From DASWIG01 sp965371445 (lineage in GTDB: Bacteria; Acidobacteriota; Thermoanaerobaculia; Multivoradales; J023): a stretch of DNA of 64,000 bases. The DNA lies in NCBI GenBank assembly GCA_965371445.1, contig CBDUYN010000016.1, positions 35,093-99,092 on the forward strand, written 5' to 3'. This document shows positions 7,591 to 16,377 of this stretch, in pieces (the first letter of the stretch is position 1; the number at the start of each line of letters is the position of its first letter). The notes below the pieces were generated by a model, which did not search any database, had not been told where the DNA came from, and was given only the letters and a program-made list of their open reading frames with translations. The translations under genes and the position numbers were made by a program.

Positions 7591-9285
7591 ATGACGCCCC
7601 AGCCCCTCCCCTCCCACGCCTGGCGCATCGGCACGGCCGCGCTCTTCGCGCTGGCCCTCGTCCTCCAGGTGTTCGCCGTCACCGGCCAGTCCCTGATCGG
7701 CGACGCCCCCTACCACCTCCTCGCCGGACACCAGGCCCTGCGCCATGGCACGAACAGCCTCAACCTCGAGCACCCGCCGCTCGTCAAGCTCGTGGCGGCG
7801 CTGCCGCTCCTCGCCGAAGAGCCCCTGGCGCCGCCGATCACCGTCGAGCGGGTGCTCAAAGAGAGCCTCCGCGTCTTCGACGATCCCGCGAAGGAGGAGC
7901 GTGTTCGTATCAGAACGCGCGCCCTCGTCCTCCTCGCGTTCGGTGTGCCCTTCGTCGTGGCCTGCTTCCTCCTGGGACGCGAGGCGTCCAGTGCCGGGAC
8001 CGGCGTCGTCCTGGCGGCGATCGCCGCCCTCTCGATCCCGACGCTGCCGAGCCTCGCGGTCCTCCAGACGGACACCGCCGCCGCCCTCGGCTTCACCCTG
8101 ACCGCTTTCGCGGCGCTCCGCTACCTGAAGCCCGGACGCCAGGGTCCGAACGGTGGCGCCCTTCTGGGGCTCGGCCTGGGGTTGGCCCTTGCCGCCAAAT
8201 TCTCCGGGGTGCTTGCCGCTCCGATGGTGCTCGTCGCCATCGCGGCAACCAAGGACGTGCCATGGCGGCGGCGGCTCGCCGACCTCGCCGTCGCCGCCGC
8301 CCTTGCCCTCGCGCTTGTCTGGACGACCTACGCCATCGCCAACCACAGCTACGACCCGGAAGCCGGACGCGACGCGATCCGCCGCTACTGCCGCGGCGAG
8401 GCCCTGATCGTCGACCACGAGATGGAGCGGTGGGAGGAGCCGTTCCTCGCCGTCGAACGCTACTCGCCGTCGGCCGCCCAGTACCTGACGGGTTTGCTCG
8501 GCGTGCGCATCCAGAGCTCGCTCGGCGTCTATCCGTCCTACGCCTTCGGACGCATCGACTCCCGCGGACGCTGGTGGTACTTCCCGGCGGTGCTGCTCCT
8601 CAAGACCCCTCTCGTCGTCCTCGCGGCGAGCGTCCTGGCGCTTTACGGCTGGCGTCGTTTCCGACCGACGCCGGAGTTTCTCGTCTTGACGACGACGCTC
8701 GTCGTCTATCTCGGCACGGCGGTCACGTCGAGCTACAACCTGGGGATCCGGCACCTGCTGGCGATCCTGCCGCTCCTCTATCTGCCCGCGGCACGATGGA
8801 CGGCGGCGACGCGGCGGCGCACCGCCGTCGTTCTCGGGGTGCTGGCCCTGGAGGCGGCAGCGCTCGCGCCGCTCTGGATGAGCGCCACCAACACCTGGTG
8901 GCTCGGACCCTACAACCCGACGCGCTTCGCCCTCGGGTCGGTCGAATACCGTCAGGGCTTCCTCGCCCTGGCGCAGGAGGCCCGGCGCCGGGACGTCGGG
9001 CGTCTCCACGTCCTTTACCCGACGGTCGACGCGAGGCAGGTCGCGGCCTACGAGCCGCTCCGCCTCGTCGAGCCGGACGAGGAGCTCGTCCCCGGCTGGT
9101 ACGCCGTCAACGTGATGGTGGAGCAGTACGTCCCGGCGGTCGGGCGGAGCCGTCCGGAGGACGTGCGGGGGCACGCAAGCCTCGTCGCTCTGGCGGAGCG
9201 CTGGGAGCCCTTGTGGCGCGAGGTGGAGCGGGGCGAGGACCACGGGTACGTCGCGGGGACGTTCCATCTCTATCGTCTGCGCTAA
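7591..9285 (+). CDS. Multi-pass membrane glycosyltransferase of the ArnT/PMT (GT39-like) type
   Basis: 564 residues with about ten hydrophobic segments. The first starts near residue 12. It is followed by an outward loop with GDAPYHLLAGHQALRHG and LNLEHPPLVKLVAALPLL, the pattern of the first periplasmic loop of polyprenyl-phosphate-sugar dependent glycosyltransferases, which carries the catalytic acidic residue. The last about 110 residues form a soluble domain. It would transfer a sugar from a lipid carrier on the outer face of the inner membrane. A SAM methyltransferase gene follows 9 nt downstream, then another large membrane protein gene, suggesting one envelope-glycan cluster. Donor and acceptor are unknown. 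Confidence 0.65.
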   Translation: MTPQPLPSHAWRIGTAALFALALVLQVFAVTGQSLIGDAPYHLLAGHQALRHGTNSLNLEHPPLVKLVAALPLLAEEPLAPPITVERVLKESLRVFDDPAKEERVRIRTRALVLLAFGVPFVVACFLLGREASSAGTGVVLAAIAALSIPTLPSLAVLQTDTAAALGFTLTAFAALRYLKPGRQGPNGGALLGLGLGLALAAKFSGVLAAPMVLVAIAATKDVPWRRRLADLAVAAALALALVWTTYAIANHSYDPEAGRDAIRRYCRGEALIVDHEMERWEEPFLAVERYSPSAAQYLTGLLGVRIQSSLGVYPSYAFGRIDSRGRWWYFPAVLLLKTPLVVLAASVLALYGWRRFRPTPEFLVLTTTLVVYLGTAVTSSYNLGIRHLLAILPLLYLPAARWTAATRRRTAVVLGVLALEAAALAPLWMSATNTWWLGPYNPTRFALGSVEYRQGFLALAQEARRRDVGRLHVLYPTVDARQVAAYEPLRLVEPDEELVPGWYAVNVMVEQYVPAVGRSRPEDVRGHASLVALAERWEPLWREVERGEDHGYVAGTFHLYRLR

Positions 9286-9294
9286 CCTACGTCG

Positions 9295-10152
9295 ATGCCC
9301 CAGCCCATCCCCCCGACCGAGCCGCGCAGCCGCGACGAGCTACGCCGTCACTACGAGATCGAGACCGCGCTGGCCGCGCGCCTGCGCCGGGCCTCGAAGG
9401 AGGAACGCCGCAGCCTCTACAGCGAGGTCTACGACGAGCTTTTCCGCCAGGTCCCCGAGCTCGCCAGGAAGGCCGACCCGGCAGGACGCGCCCACGAGGT
9501 CGCCCTCCAGGCCCAGGCCCTGAAACCCTTCCTCGATCCCGAGACCGTCTTCCTGGAAGTCGGAGCCGGTGACTGTGCGCTCTCGTTACACCTCGCCGGC
9601 AAGGTCCGCCAGGTCTACGCCGTCGAGGCCGCGGCCGAGGTGAGCGGCGGGCTCGGAAAACCCGAAGGCTTCGAGCTGCTCCTGACCGACACGAACCCCC
9701 TCCCCCTCGACGCCGCCAGCGTCGACGTCGCCTACAGCTGCCACTTCCTCGAGCACCTCCATCCCGAAGACGCCGCCGAGCACGCCGCGGAGATGCGTCG
9801 TGTGCTCCGTCCCGGCGGCGTCTACGTCGCCATTACGCCCAACCGCCTGTGGGGCCCGCACGACGTCTCGCGCTATTTCGACGACGTCCCCACCGGCTTT
9901 CACCTCCGTGAGTACACCCACGTGGAGCTGGCACGCCTCCTGCGGCGCGCGGGCTTCGCCCGCGTCGAGGTGTTGCGTGGCGTAGGCGAACGCCCACGGC
10001 TCGTCTCGCTACGACCCTACCTGTTCGTCGAAGGCACACTTTCCCTCCTGCCGGCGATGCTCCGGCGCCGTGCCATGGCGCTTCTCTTCGGACGCCGTGG
10101 CGCGCCGCCCTTCCGTCCCCTGGAGCAGGTCAAGGTGGTGGCGCGGCGATGA
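9295..10152 (+). CDS. Class I SAM-dependent methyltransferase
   Basis: 285 residues. The Rossmann methyltransferase core starts with motif I VFLEVGAGDCALSLHLA (near residue 84), followed by an acidic end of strand two (VYAVEAA), CHFLEHLHPEDA and MRRVLRPGGVYVAITPN (motif III region). This is the Methyltransf_11/23 pattern of small-molecule or glycan methyltransferases. A basic N-terminal helical region of about 80 residues precedes it. Its stop overlaps the next start by 4 nt (ATGA), so it is co-translated with the membrane protein at 10149. Its substrate is probably a sugar or lipid in the same envelope pathway, an inference from context. Confidence 0.8.
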   Translation: MPQPIPPTEPRSRDELRRHYEIETALAARLRRASKEERRSLYSEVYDELFRQVPELARKADPAGRAHEVALQAQALKPFLDPETVFLEVGAGDCALSLHLAGKVRQVYAVEAAAEVSGGLGKPEGFELLLTDTNPLPLDAASVDVAYSCHFLEHLHPEDAAEHAAEMRRVLRPGGVYVAITPNRLWGPHDVSRYFDDVPTGFHLREYTHVELARLLRRAGFARVEVLRGVGERPRLVSLRPYLFVEGTLSLLPAMLRRRAMALLFGRRGAPPFRPLEQVKVVARR

Positions 10153-12314
10153 ACGCTCGTTCGTCCGCCGTCGCCGCTGGGCTCCTCGCCCTTTGGACGG
10201 TGGGCCTGCGCCTTGTGCTCGCACCGCCCGAGACGGTCGAGGTCGTCCTCGAGGTGGCGAGCGCCCGCGCCGGGACGATGCAGCTCTTCGTCGACGACGG
10301 GCGCGGTTTCCGCGAGCCCCTCTCGGCTCGCATGGAGCTCGTGGGCGACACGCAGCTTCGCCGCCGCCGTCTGGCGGTCGAAACCGCCCGCCTCGAAGCG
10401 TTGCGCCTTGATCCCTTGAACGCGCCGGGAGAGGTGACGCTCGCCGCGGTCACCGTCGCTTTCGGCGGCCAAAGCCGGCACTATGCCGGTGCCGAGCTCG
10501 AAGGCTCCTGGCGCGCCGCCCATCAGCTGGAGGCGTCGACGGCGACGGAGGGCGGGCTCCTCCTGCGGAGCGTCGGCACCGACCCTTGGCTTGTCCTCGA
10601 CGAAGCGTGGCCGAGGCCTTCGCCCTGGCGGCGCTTCCTCGGACCTCCGACGCTCCTCGAGGCGTCGCTCGCCGTCGCCGTCTTGCCGCTCTTCGGCCTG
10701 GCGCTCGCCGCGCCGCGACGGCGGTTCGCCGAGGTCCTGGCCGTAGCGACACCTCTCGGCGTCTTCCTGGCCCTGAACGCCGCGGCCCTCGGCGGCTGGT
10801 GGATCCGGGACGATCCGTGCCTGGTGGGCTCTGCGTTGCGCGGCGGGCTCCTGGCTCACTTTTACCAGCCGGAGGTTTGGCGGGCACTTTCGGGAAGCGT
10901 TCTGATGCCCTGGCAGACATTCTCGCTCGGTGCCGACGCACGGGTTTTCGGCCTTCTGCCGCGGGCCTTCTACGCCCATCAGCTCCTCGCCTTCGCCGTC
11001 TTGATCGTCGTCGCCTACGCCCTCCTGCGGCGCCGGACGTCGGCGCTCTCGGCGGCGGCGGCGCTCACCGTTTTCGCCGCCTCGCCGCCGTCCTACGCCG
11101 TGGCGCGGCAGTTGATGAACCGCCACTACCTGGAGGGGACGATCTTCTTTCTCGCCGCGCTCGCCCTCTACGTCGGCGCAGTTTCTCGCCGGCGCCTCGG
11201 CTGGGCGTGCGGAGGCGCGGCCCTTTACCTCCTGGCGGCGGCGGCGAAGGAGGTCTTCGTACCGCTCGTCGCGGTCTTGCCGCTGATCCCGGTGGGGACC
11301 TGGCGGGAGCGTCTACGGCAGACGGCGCCGTACGTGGTGGGAGCGCTCCTCTACGTGCCCTGGCGGTTCTACATGCTCGGTTGGCGCAACAGCCTCTCGG
11401 GCTACGTGGCGCGGGGCGAGGGCTTCGAGCCCGCCGCGCTGCCGTCGCTCGTGGGCCTCGACGGCTGGCGCCTCGCGGTGGCCCTGCTCTTCGCCGGAGC
11501 CGCCGCCGTCGAGCTCGCCCGACGTTCGCGCGGCTGGCTTGCCGCGGGGGTGCTCGGCACCGTCGTCGTCGCGGTACCGCTGCTACCGGTCGTCGCCGAG
11601 CTAGCGCCGCGCCACTTCTTCCTACCGGCGCTTGGCGCCGCGGGCCTCGTCGCCGTCGTCCTGGAGCGCTGGCGAACAAAACCTGGCGTCTCGATCGCCG
11701 GCGCCCTCGCCCTGGCTCTCTTCGCCCTGTCCTCGCTCGCCGCCTCGCCGATCTGGCGCCACCACGACGCGGTGGCCGAGCGCTACCGGGCGGAAGGGTC
11801 CTTCGTCCTCGAGTCGACGGACAACGGCGTGCTCTGGACGACGCTTCAAGACGCCCATTACCTGAGCTGCATGGCACGGCTGCGCCGCGACGTCCTGGGC
11901 CGCGAAGGCGGAGTGGGCTTTTGCGGCGACGCCTGCTGGTGCGCCAACGCCTTCGCCGACGCGCCAGCTTTTCGCTACGTCGAGGGCGAGCCGCTCAGCT
12001 TCTCTCCGGGCGACGGCGCCTGCGCCGAGGAGCGCGAGCTCCAGGTGGAGATGAGCTACGAGGCGTCGACGTCGCGGCTTGGCTGGCGTCTGGGTCCGTG
12101 GGAGGAAGGCCGCTACGAGCTCCTGCTGGTTGGTGACGTCCAGCGGCCGGAGGTGTCGATCCCGGTGCCGCTCGTGCGCGAAGGCGAGGCACCGTTCGCA
12201 CTCGGCGATTCCCTCCGCGTGATCGTCAAGTACTCCTCGCCCGAGGGGTGGCAGACCTATTCGCCGGTGCTGACGCTCGATCCGGCGGCGGGACGGCTGA
12301 GCTGGGAGCGGTAG
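10149..12314 (+). CDS. Large multi-pass membrane protein, possible GT-C type enzyme
   Basis: 721 residues. A first hydrophobic helix (about 7-25) is followed by about 140 soluble, beta-like residues probably outside the inner membrane, then about ten membrane helices (about 170-530) and a soluble C-terminal domain with several Cys (FCGDACWCANAF). The helix order with a long loop after the early helices resembles GT-C glycosyltransferases, but I recognise no family motif with certainty. The start ATG 10149 overlaps the upstream methyltransferase stop by 4 nt, showing translational coupling. The role is probably in envelope glycan assembly, from neighbours only. Confidence 0.6.
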   Translation: MNARSSAVAAGLLALWTVGLRLVLAPPETVEVVLEVASARAGTMQLFVDDGRGFREPLSARMELVGDTQLRRRRLAVETARLEALRLDPLNAPGEVTLAAVTVAFGGQSRHYAGAELEGSWRAAHQLEASTATEGGLLLRSVGTDPWLVLDEAWPRPSPWRRFLGPPTLLEASLAVAVLPLFGLALAAPRRRFAEVLAVATPLGVFLALNAAALGGWWIRDDPCLVGSALRGGLLAHFYQPEVWRALSGSVLMPWQTFSLGADARVFGLLPRAFYAHQLLAFAVLIVVAYALLRRRTSALSAAAALTVFAASPPSYAVARQLMNRHYLEGTIFFLAALALYVGAVSRRRLGWACGGAALYLLAAAAKEVFVPLVAVLPLIPVGTWRERLRQTAPYVVGALLYVPWRFYMLGWRNSLSGYVARGEGFEPAALPSLVGLDGWRLAVALLFAGAAAVELARRSRGWLAAGVLGTVVVAVPLLPVVAELAPRHFFLPALGAAGLVAVVLERWRTKPGVSIAGALALALFALSSLAASPIWRHHDAVAERYRAEGSFVLESTDNGVLWTTLQDAHYLSCMARLRRDVLGREGGVGFCGDACWCANAFADAPAFRYVEGEPLSFSPGDGACAEERELQVEMSYEASTSRLGWRLGPWEEGRYELLLVGDVQRPEVSIPVPLVREGEAPFALGDSLRVIVKYSSPEGWQTYSPVLTLDPAAGRLSWER

Positions 12315-12328
12315 GGGGGGCAGACGTA

Positions 12329-12343
12329 GCAGGCGTAGCCTGC
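12329..12343. terminator. Possible bidirectional terminator hairpin between convergent genes
   Basis: GCAGGC, loop GTA, GCCTGC, closely followed by a second imperfect GC-rich palindrome (12343-12359). It lies between the stops of the convergent genes ending at 12314 and 12429. There is no T-run on either side. Confidence 0.3.
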
Positions 12344-12428
12344 GCTGGCGCCAAGCGCTCGATTGGCATAGTCTCTCGAGATTCTGCTGTGGAACGTCGA
12401 CGACCCTTCGAGGACGCTCTCGACGGCG

Positions 12429-13547
12429 TCAGATCCGGACGACGACGTAGAAGCCCTTGGTGCGCAGGCTCTCCTCATCGGTCTCAAAAGAGGGCGGAAG
12501 GCTCCGGAAACGCTCCGGGAGTTCCGTCGTCTGGGCAAGGATCTCCCACTCGGAAAAACCCGCCCTGGCGAGCCAGGACTCCAGGGTGGCGCGGGTAAAG
12601 AAACGAAAGTGCGTGTAGCAGAGAAGACCCATCGGCAGGTAGTCCCAGCGGCCGGCGGCGAGGTCCTCGACGATCGAGTAATGGCCGACGTTGGGCACCG
12701 AGAGGACGATCCGTCCCCCCGGGTTGAGGACACCGCGCATCTTGTCGAGGAACGCCTCCGGGTAGCTCAGATGCTCGAAGAGCTCGGTCGCGACGACGGC
12801 GTCGTAGCGTTCGTCGAAGGTGAGCTCCTCGACCTTGCCGACGAGGACCCGGTGGAGACGCCGCTCGGCCTCGCGGGCCACTTCCGGGTTGAGCTCGACG
12901 CCGGTCACCCGGCAGCCGAGCCTCTCCTGGAGGAGCGCCCCCGTGGCGCCGCGCCCGCAGCCCACCTCGAGGACGTCGCGCACCCCGTCGCCCAGGAGCG
13001 GCAGGACGTCGTCGCGGACCTCGCCGTAGTAGTCGATATAGTCGTGGTAGACGCCGGCATAAACGGTGCTGTCGAGGAGGCCTGTTTCGGCGAGGAGCTC
13101 GCCGCGGCCCAGGAGCTCGTCGACCGAGAGGCCGCGCAGGCGCTCGACGGCCGCGGAGGCGAAAAGCGCCACCGGCAGGTGCGACGAGGAGCGCTCGCGC
13201 GGCTCGTGCCCTTCGTCGAGGAGTCGGCGCTCCAGCCGTTCGAAGCCCCTCAGGGTGTAGATCGGCGGCGCTTCCTCGAGGAGCGGAAAGCTCGCCAGCC
13301 GCGACGCAACGGCGACCGCCGCGCCGCCGTCGAGGGACGCTCTCATTCGCTCGAGGCTCGCCGGGCCCAGGTGGACGTTCTCCTGGGCCACGACGAGGAG
13401 CGCCGCACCGCCGTCGCCGGGCCACGCCTCGGCGACCTTGGCGTAGACGCTGCGAGTCGACGCTTCAACTGTCGACCTAAGATAGGTAAGCTCCGGGGAG
13501 CGGAGAGCTTCTTCGCTCCGGGGTCGTACAAGCACGAGATCCGTCAT
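12429..13547 (-). CDS. SAM-dependent methyltransferase with an N-terminal extra domain
   Basis: 372 residues read from ATG 13547. The C-terminal half is a class I methyltransferase: DVLEVGCGRGATGALL (motif I), VTGVELNPEVA, VVATELFEHLSYPEAF and MRGVLNPGGRIVLSVPN. The N-terminal about 170 residues look like a degenerate glycosyltransferase-2-like Rossmann segment (AALLVVAQENVHLGPASLERM), a fusion seen in envelope polysaccharide clusters. The open frame extends 69 codons upstream, but ATG 13547 is preceded at 7 nt by TAGGAT (13560-13555), a likely leaderless -10, and the upstream part has no protein character. It is divergent from the radical SAM gene. Confidence 0.75.
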   Translation of the reverse strand: MTDLVLVRPRSEEALRSPELTYLRSTVEASTRSVYAKVAEAWPGDGGAALLVVAQENVHLGPASLERMRASLDGGAAVAVASRLASFPLLEEAPPIYTLRGFERLERRLLDEGHEPRERSSSHLPVALFASAAVERLRGLSVDELLGRGELLAETGLLDSTVYAGVYHDYIDYYGEVRDDVLPLLGDGVRDVLEVGCGRGATGALLQERLGCRVTGVELNPEVAREAERRLHRVLVGKVEELTFDERYDAVVATELFEHLSYPEAFLDKMRGVLNPGGRIVLSVPNVGHYSIVEDLAAGRWDYLPMGLLCYTHFRFFTRATLESWLARAGFSEWEILAQTTELPERFRSLPPSFETDEESLRTKGFYVVVRI

Positions 13548-13554
13548 GATGGGG

Positions 13555-13560
13555 ATCCTA
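13555..13560 (-). promoter_or_regulatory. TAGGAT -10 element for the minus-strand methyltransferase gene
   Basis: On the minus strand TAGGAT is followed by 7 nt and ATG 13547, with no ribosome-binding site. On the plus strand TAGACT (13676-13681) precedes ATG 13696 by 14 nt, so the 148-bp gap appears to hold divergent promoters. Confidence 0.4.
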
Positions 13561-13695
13561 TCGCATGGATTGGCGTGATACCATAACGATCTCACGAATT
13601 CCGGAGACACGTCTTCCAAAGACACAGCCCTCCGGGTCGAACGCGAAAACACCGTCCTGGTCCGCGGACCGGGCTTAGACTCTCGACGAGGCCCT

Positions 13696-14814
13696 ATGAC
13701 GACCGCCACCCTGCCGATCCTCTCCGAGCCCGCGACCGCCGTCGCCGCCGACACCTGGGAGCCTAACCCCTACCTCCATGTCGGCGAAGACCGGATCTAC
13801 TCTCCCTACACCGAGCGGACCCTCGTCGAGGGCGATCCGGGCTACGACGTCCTGCGGCGCCTGGTCGGGAGGGAGGCGAAGGGCCTCGCGCTCAGCCCGG
13901 AGCTTCGGCCGCTGGCCGACGCCGGTTGGCTCGTCGAGTCGGCCATCGACATGGACCGCCGCTTCCGGTTGAAGTACGTCTCGTTGGAGGCGCACACGGT
14001 CTGCAACCAGTCGTGCTACTTCTGTCCGGTCTCGGTGGCGCCGCGCTCGTCGTACTTCATGCCGACTCAGATGTACGAGCGGATCGTGCGAGAGGTCGCC
14101 GAGCTGGACGAGCCGATCGAGGCGGTCTTCATGATCAGCTACAACGAGCCCACCGTCGACCGGCGCTGGGTCGACCAGGTGCGCGTCATCCGCGAGGCGG
14201 GACTGCCGCCCGCCACGTTGACGAACGGCACCGGCCTAACACCGGAGCGCTCCGACGCCCTGGTCGAGATCGGCGGCCTGCGTTTCCTGTCGATCAACCT
14301 CTCGACCCTCGACCGGGAGCGCTACGCCAAGGACCGCGGCGGCAACCACCTGAAGCGGGTCCTCAAAAATCTCGACTACGCGAAGGACAAGCCGGTCAGC
14401 GAGGACATGCACATCGTCGTCCTGGGGACGGGCGACGACGTCCACCAGCGGGACTTCGAGGAGATGCAGGAGCGCTTCGCCGGCAGCCGCTTCGACGTCC
14501 AGTACTTCGAGGTCAACGACCGCGCCGGGTACCTGGAGGTGGGGCTGAAGGCGTCGGAGGGCGAGCGGCTCTGCGGCTGCGAGCACATGGGGTCGCGTCC
14601 GATCCAGCATCTGCACGTCAATCCCTACGGTCAGTGCATCCTCTGTTGTCAGGACTACAACGAGACGGAGATCGTCGGTGACTTGCGGGAGGCGAGCGTG
14701 CGCGAAGTGCTGGAGGGCGACGCGTTCGCTCGGGCTCGGCGTCAGGTCTACGGGCTTGAGCCGGCGCCTGAGAAGCACATCTGCCACAACTGCAAGTTCG
14801 CGCTGAAGCGTTGA
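13696..14814 (+). CDS. Radical SAM protein with SPASM-type C-terminus and PqqD-like N-terminus
   Basis: 372 residues. The 4Fe-4S binding motif is CNQSCYFC (C103, C107, C110), followed by the TIM-barrel elements FMISYNEPTVD and TLTNGTGL. The C-terminal part has the cysteines of a SPASM-like auxiliary cluster region (CGCEHM, CILCCQDYNETEIVGDL, CHNCKFALKR). The first about 90 residues (YSPYTERTLVEGDPGYDVLRR to ADAGWLVES) resemble a PqqD/RRE-type winged helix that binds peptide substrates in RiPP maturases. That would fit a peptide- or protein-modifying enzyme, but no precursor gene is seen next to it. NEP in the third strand is also found in MoaA-like and glycan-modifying members. The gene stands alone. 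Confidence 0.78.
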   Translation: MTTATLPILSEPATAVAADTWEPNPYLHVGEDRIYSPYTERTLVEGDPGYDVLRRLVGREAKGLALSPELRPLADAGWLVESAIDMDRRFRLKYVSLEAHTVCNQSCYFCPVSVAPRSSYFMPTQMYERIVREVAELDEPIEAVFMISYNEPTVDRRWVDQVRVIREAGLPPATLTNGTGLTPERSDALVEIGGLRFLSINLSTLDRERYAKDRGGNHLKRVLKNLDYAKDKPVSEDMHIVVLGTGDDVHQRDFEEMQERFAGSRFDVQYFEVNDRAGYLEVGLKASEGERLCGCEHMGSRPIQHLHVNPYGQCILCCQDYNETEIVGDLREASVREVLEGDAFARARRQVYGLEPAPEKHICHNCKFALKR

Positions 14815-14880
14815 CGCGTTCCGGAAAGAGCCGACCGCGACCGATCTCGCGGCCGAAGAGCCCGCCAAAAGAGCGTCCCA

Positions 14881-14965
14881 ACCGCCTGCGGACGATTGTT
14901 GTCACTGACAACAATCGTCCGCAGCACGTGCAGGCGGTTGATGTCACTGACAACAATCGTCCGCA
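14881..14965. repeat. Long perfect palindrome plus a repeated arm (42-bp spacing)
   Basis: TGCGGACGATTGTTGTCA (14887-14904), one central base, then its exact reverse complement (14906-14923): 18-bp perfect arms. The right arm with its centre is repeated as a 23-bp direct copy at 14943-14965, 42 bp downstream of the copy at 14901-14923. ACCGCCTGC (14881-14889) pairs with GCAGGCGGT (14930-14938). It sits between the radical SAM gene and the 3' end of fic. It could act as a terminator, a REP-like element or a recombination or protein-binding site. Confidence 0.85.
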
Positions 14966-15045
14966 CGCCTTCAGGACGCGCTTGGGCGAGATCTGAACCG
15001 AAGTTTGACCGACTTGGACGATCTCTGCGTCAGGATCAACCCGGA

Positions 15046-16200
15046 TCAGGGCTCCGTCGCCTCGGTCAGCGCGTCGAAGTACTCCGCGTAGACGAAGAGC
15101 CGGTCGCGACGCTTCCCCGTGATCTCCCGCACGATCCCGAGCTCGGCCATCCGTCCCAGGGCCGAGGTGATCGTCGGACGCGAAAGAGGAAGCTCCTCGC
15201 CCAACTGCGGCACCGAGATCACCGGACGGCGCTGCAGGATCTCGTGGACCTGGAGAGCCGACCCCGCCGGACGCCCCAGACCTTCGATGCGGCGGCGGTC
15301 GGCGGCAAACAGATCCAGGATCGTCCGCGAGCCCTGGACGGCCTGATCCGCCGTCAGGGCGATGCCCTCCAGGAAGAACCGCAGCCAGCCCTCCCAGTCG
15401 CCTTCGAGGCGCACCCGCTGGAGATGCTCGTAGTAGGCCTCCCGGTGGGTCTTGAAGTAGAGGCTCAGGTAGAGGATCGGCTCGGCGAGAGCCTTCTCGG
15501 CGCACAGCAGGAGGGAAATGAGGAGACGGCCGACCCGGCCGTTGCCGTCGAGGAACGGATGGATCGTCTCGAACTGGACGTGGGCCAGCGCCGTCTTGAT
15601 CAGTAGAGGGGTCTTCCGGTCGTGGAGGAAGCTCTCCAGGGCTCCCATGCAGTCGAGGACCCGATCGGGAGGCGAAGGGACGAAGCGTGCGTTTCCGGAT
15701 CGGGTGCCCCCGATCCAGTTCTGCGAACGTCGAAACTCCCCGGGCTGCTTGTCGCTACCCCGGCCCTCGGCCAGCAAGACGCCGTGCACCTCCCGGATCA
15801 GCCGCAGCGAAAGCGGAAAGCCACCCCGGAGCCGTTCGAGGCCGTGCCGAACCGCCGCGACGTAGCTCGACACCTCGCGGACGTCCTCCAGCGGCACTCC
15901 CGGGACCTCCTCGCTCTCGTAAAGCAGCAGGTCCGAGAGCGACGACTGGGTCCCTTCGATCTGCGACGAGAGGACGGCCTCCTTCTTCACGTAGAGGTAG
16001 AGGAAGATCGAGGTCTCCGGGAGGAATGTACAGAGACCGTCGAGGCGGCCGAGGGCGCGGTTGGCCCGTTCCAGGAGGCTTAGGTCTCCGGAGGTGAGGG
16101 CGAGCGGGGGATCGGGGGGGAGAGGATGAGGGACGAAGGCGTCCACGGGCTCTCCGGAGATGGTGGTGCGGACGTAGGTGCCGGTGCGGCGTCGGATCAT
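15046..16200 (-). CDS. Fic family AMP-transferase with N-terminal inhibitory helix
   Basis: 384 residues. The Fic active-site loop HPFLDGNGRVGR is intact (H214-R225), so nucleotidyl (usually AMP) transfer from ATP to a protein hydroxyl is expected. The inhibitory motif SSQIEG (S78, E82, G83) lies in the N-terminal helix, which makes this a class II, self-inhibited Fic protein. The last about 75 residues form a winged helix (LGEELPLSRPTITSALGRMAELGIV), typical of chromosomal Fic proteins that also bind DNA. An inverted repeat at 16238-16269 just upstream is a candidate operator. A truncated copy of its 3' end lies at 21231-21334. The gene borders the NTPase island. The protein target is unknown. 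Confidence 0.9.
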   Translation of the reverse strand: MIRRRTGTYVRTTISGEPVDAFVPHPLPPDPPLALTSGDLSLLERANRALGRLDGLCTFLPETSIFLYLYVKKEAVLSSQIEGTQSSLSDLLLYESEEVPGVPLEDVREVSSYVAAVRHGLERLRGGFPLSLRLIREVHGVLLAEGRGSDKQPGEFRRSQNWIGGTRSGNARFVPSPPDRVLDCMGALESFLHDRKTPLLIKTALAHVQFETIHPFLDGNGRVGRLLISLLLCAEKALAEPILYLSLYFKTHREAYYEHLQRVRLEGDWEGWLRFFLEGIALTADQAVQGSRTILDLFAADRRRIEGLGRPAGSALQVHEILQRRPVISVPQLGEELPLSRPTITSALGRMAELGIVREITGKRRDRLFVYAEYFDALTEATEP

Positions 16201-16237
16201 GGCTTCGCTGGGAAGAAAAGTTGCGTAGTGGCTTCGG

Positions 16238-16269
16238 CTATGAAAACTTTGGTTGCCATCTTTTCATAG
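16238..16269. promoter_or_regulatory. Inverted repeat operator between fic and the NTPase operon
   Basis: CTATGAAAA (16238-16246) and TTTTCATAG (16261-16269) are perfect 9-bp inverted arms around a 14-nt GC-richer centre. It is in the short divergent gap, 38 nt before the fic start and about 110 nt before ATG 16378. AT-rich arms in a GC-rich genome suggest a regulator site, perhaps bound by the winged helix of the Fic protein, or the promoter itself. Confidence 0.5.
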
Positions 16270-16377
16270 TGCCTCGCCGAGCCGCAAGAAGAGGCCACCG
16301 AACCTGGCATCGCCTTCCCTGCGTCACCGCCGGCCCAACCTGATGGTACGATCCCCGTTAGAGAACCGAGAGACGTC

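Noticed and set aside
5875..9267. 1130-residue minus-strand open frame
   Set aside because: It is antisense to two well-supported genes and rich in R, G, E and D as expected from a complement of GC-rich codons. It has no motif and no start signal.
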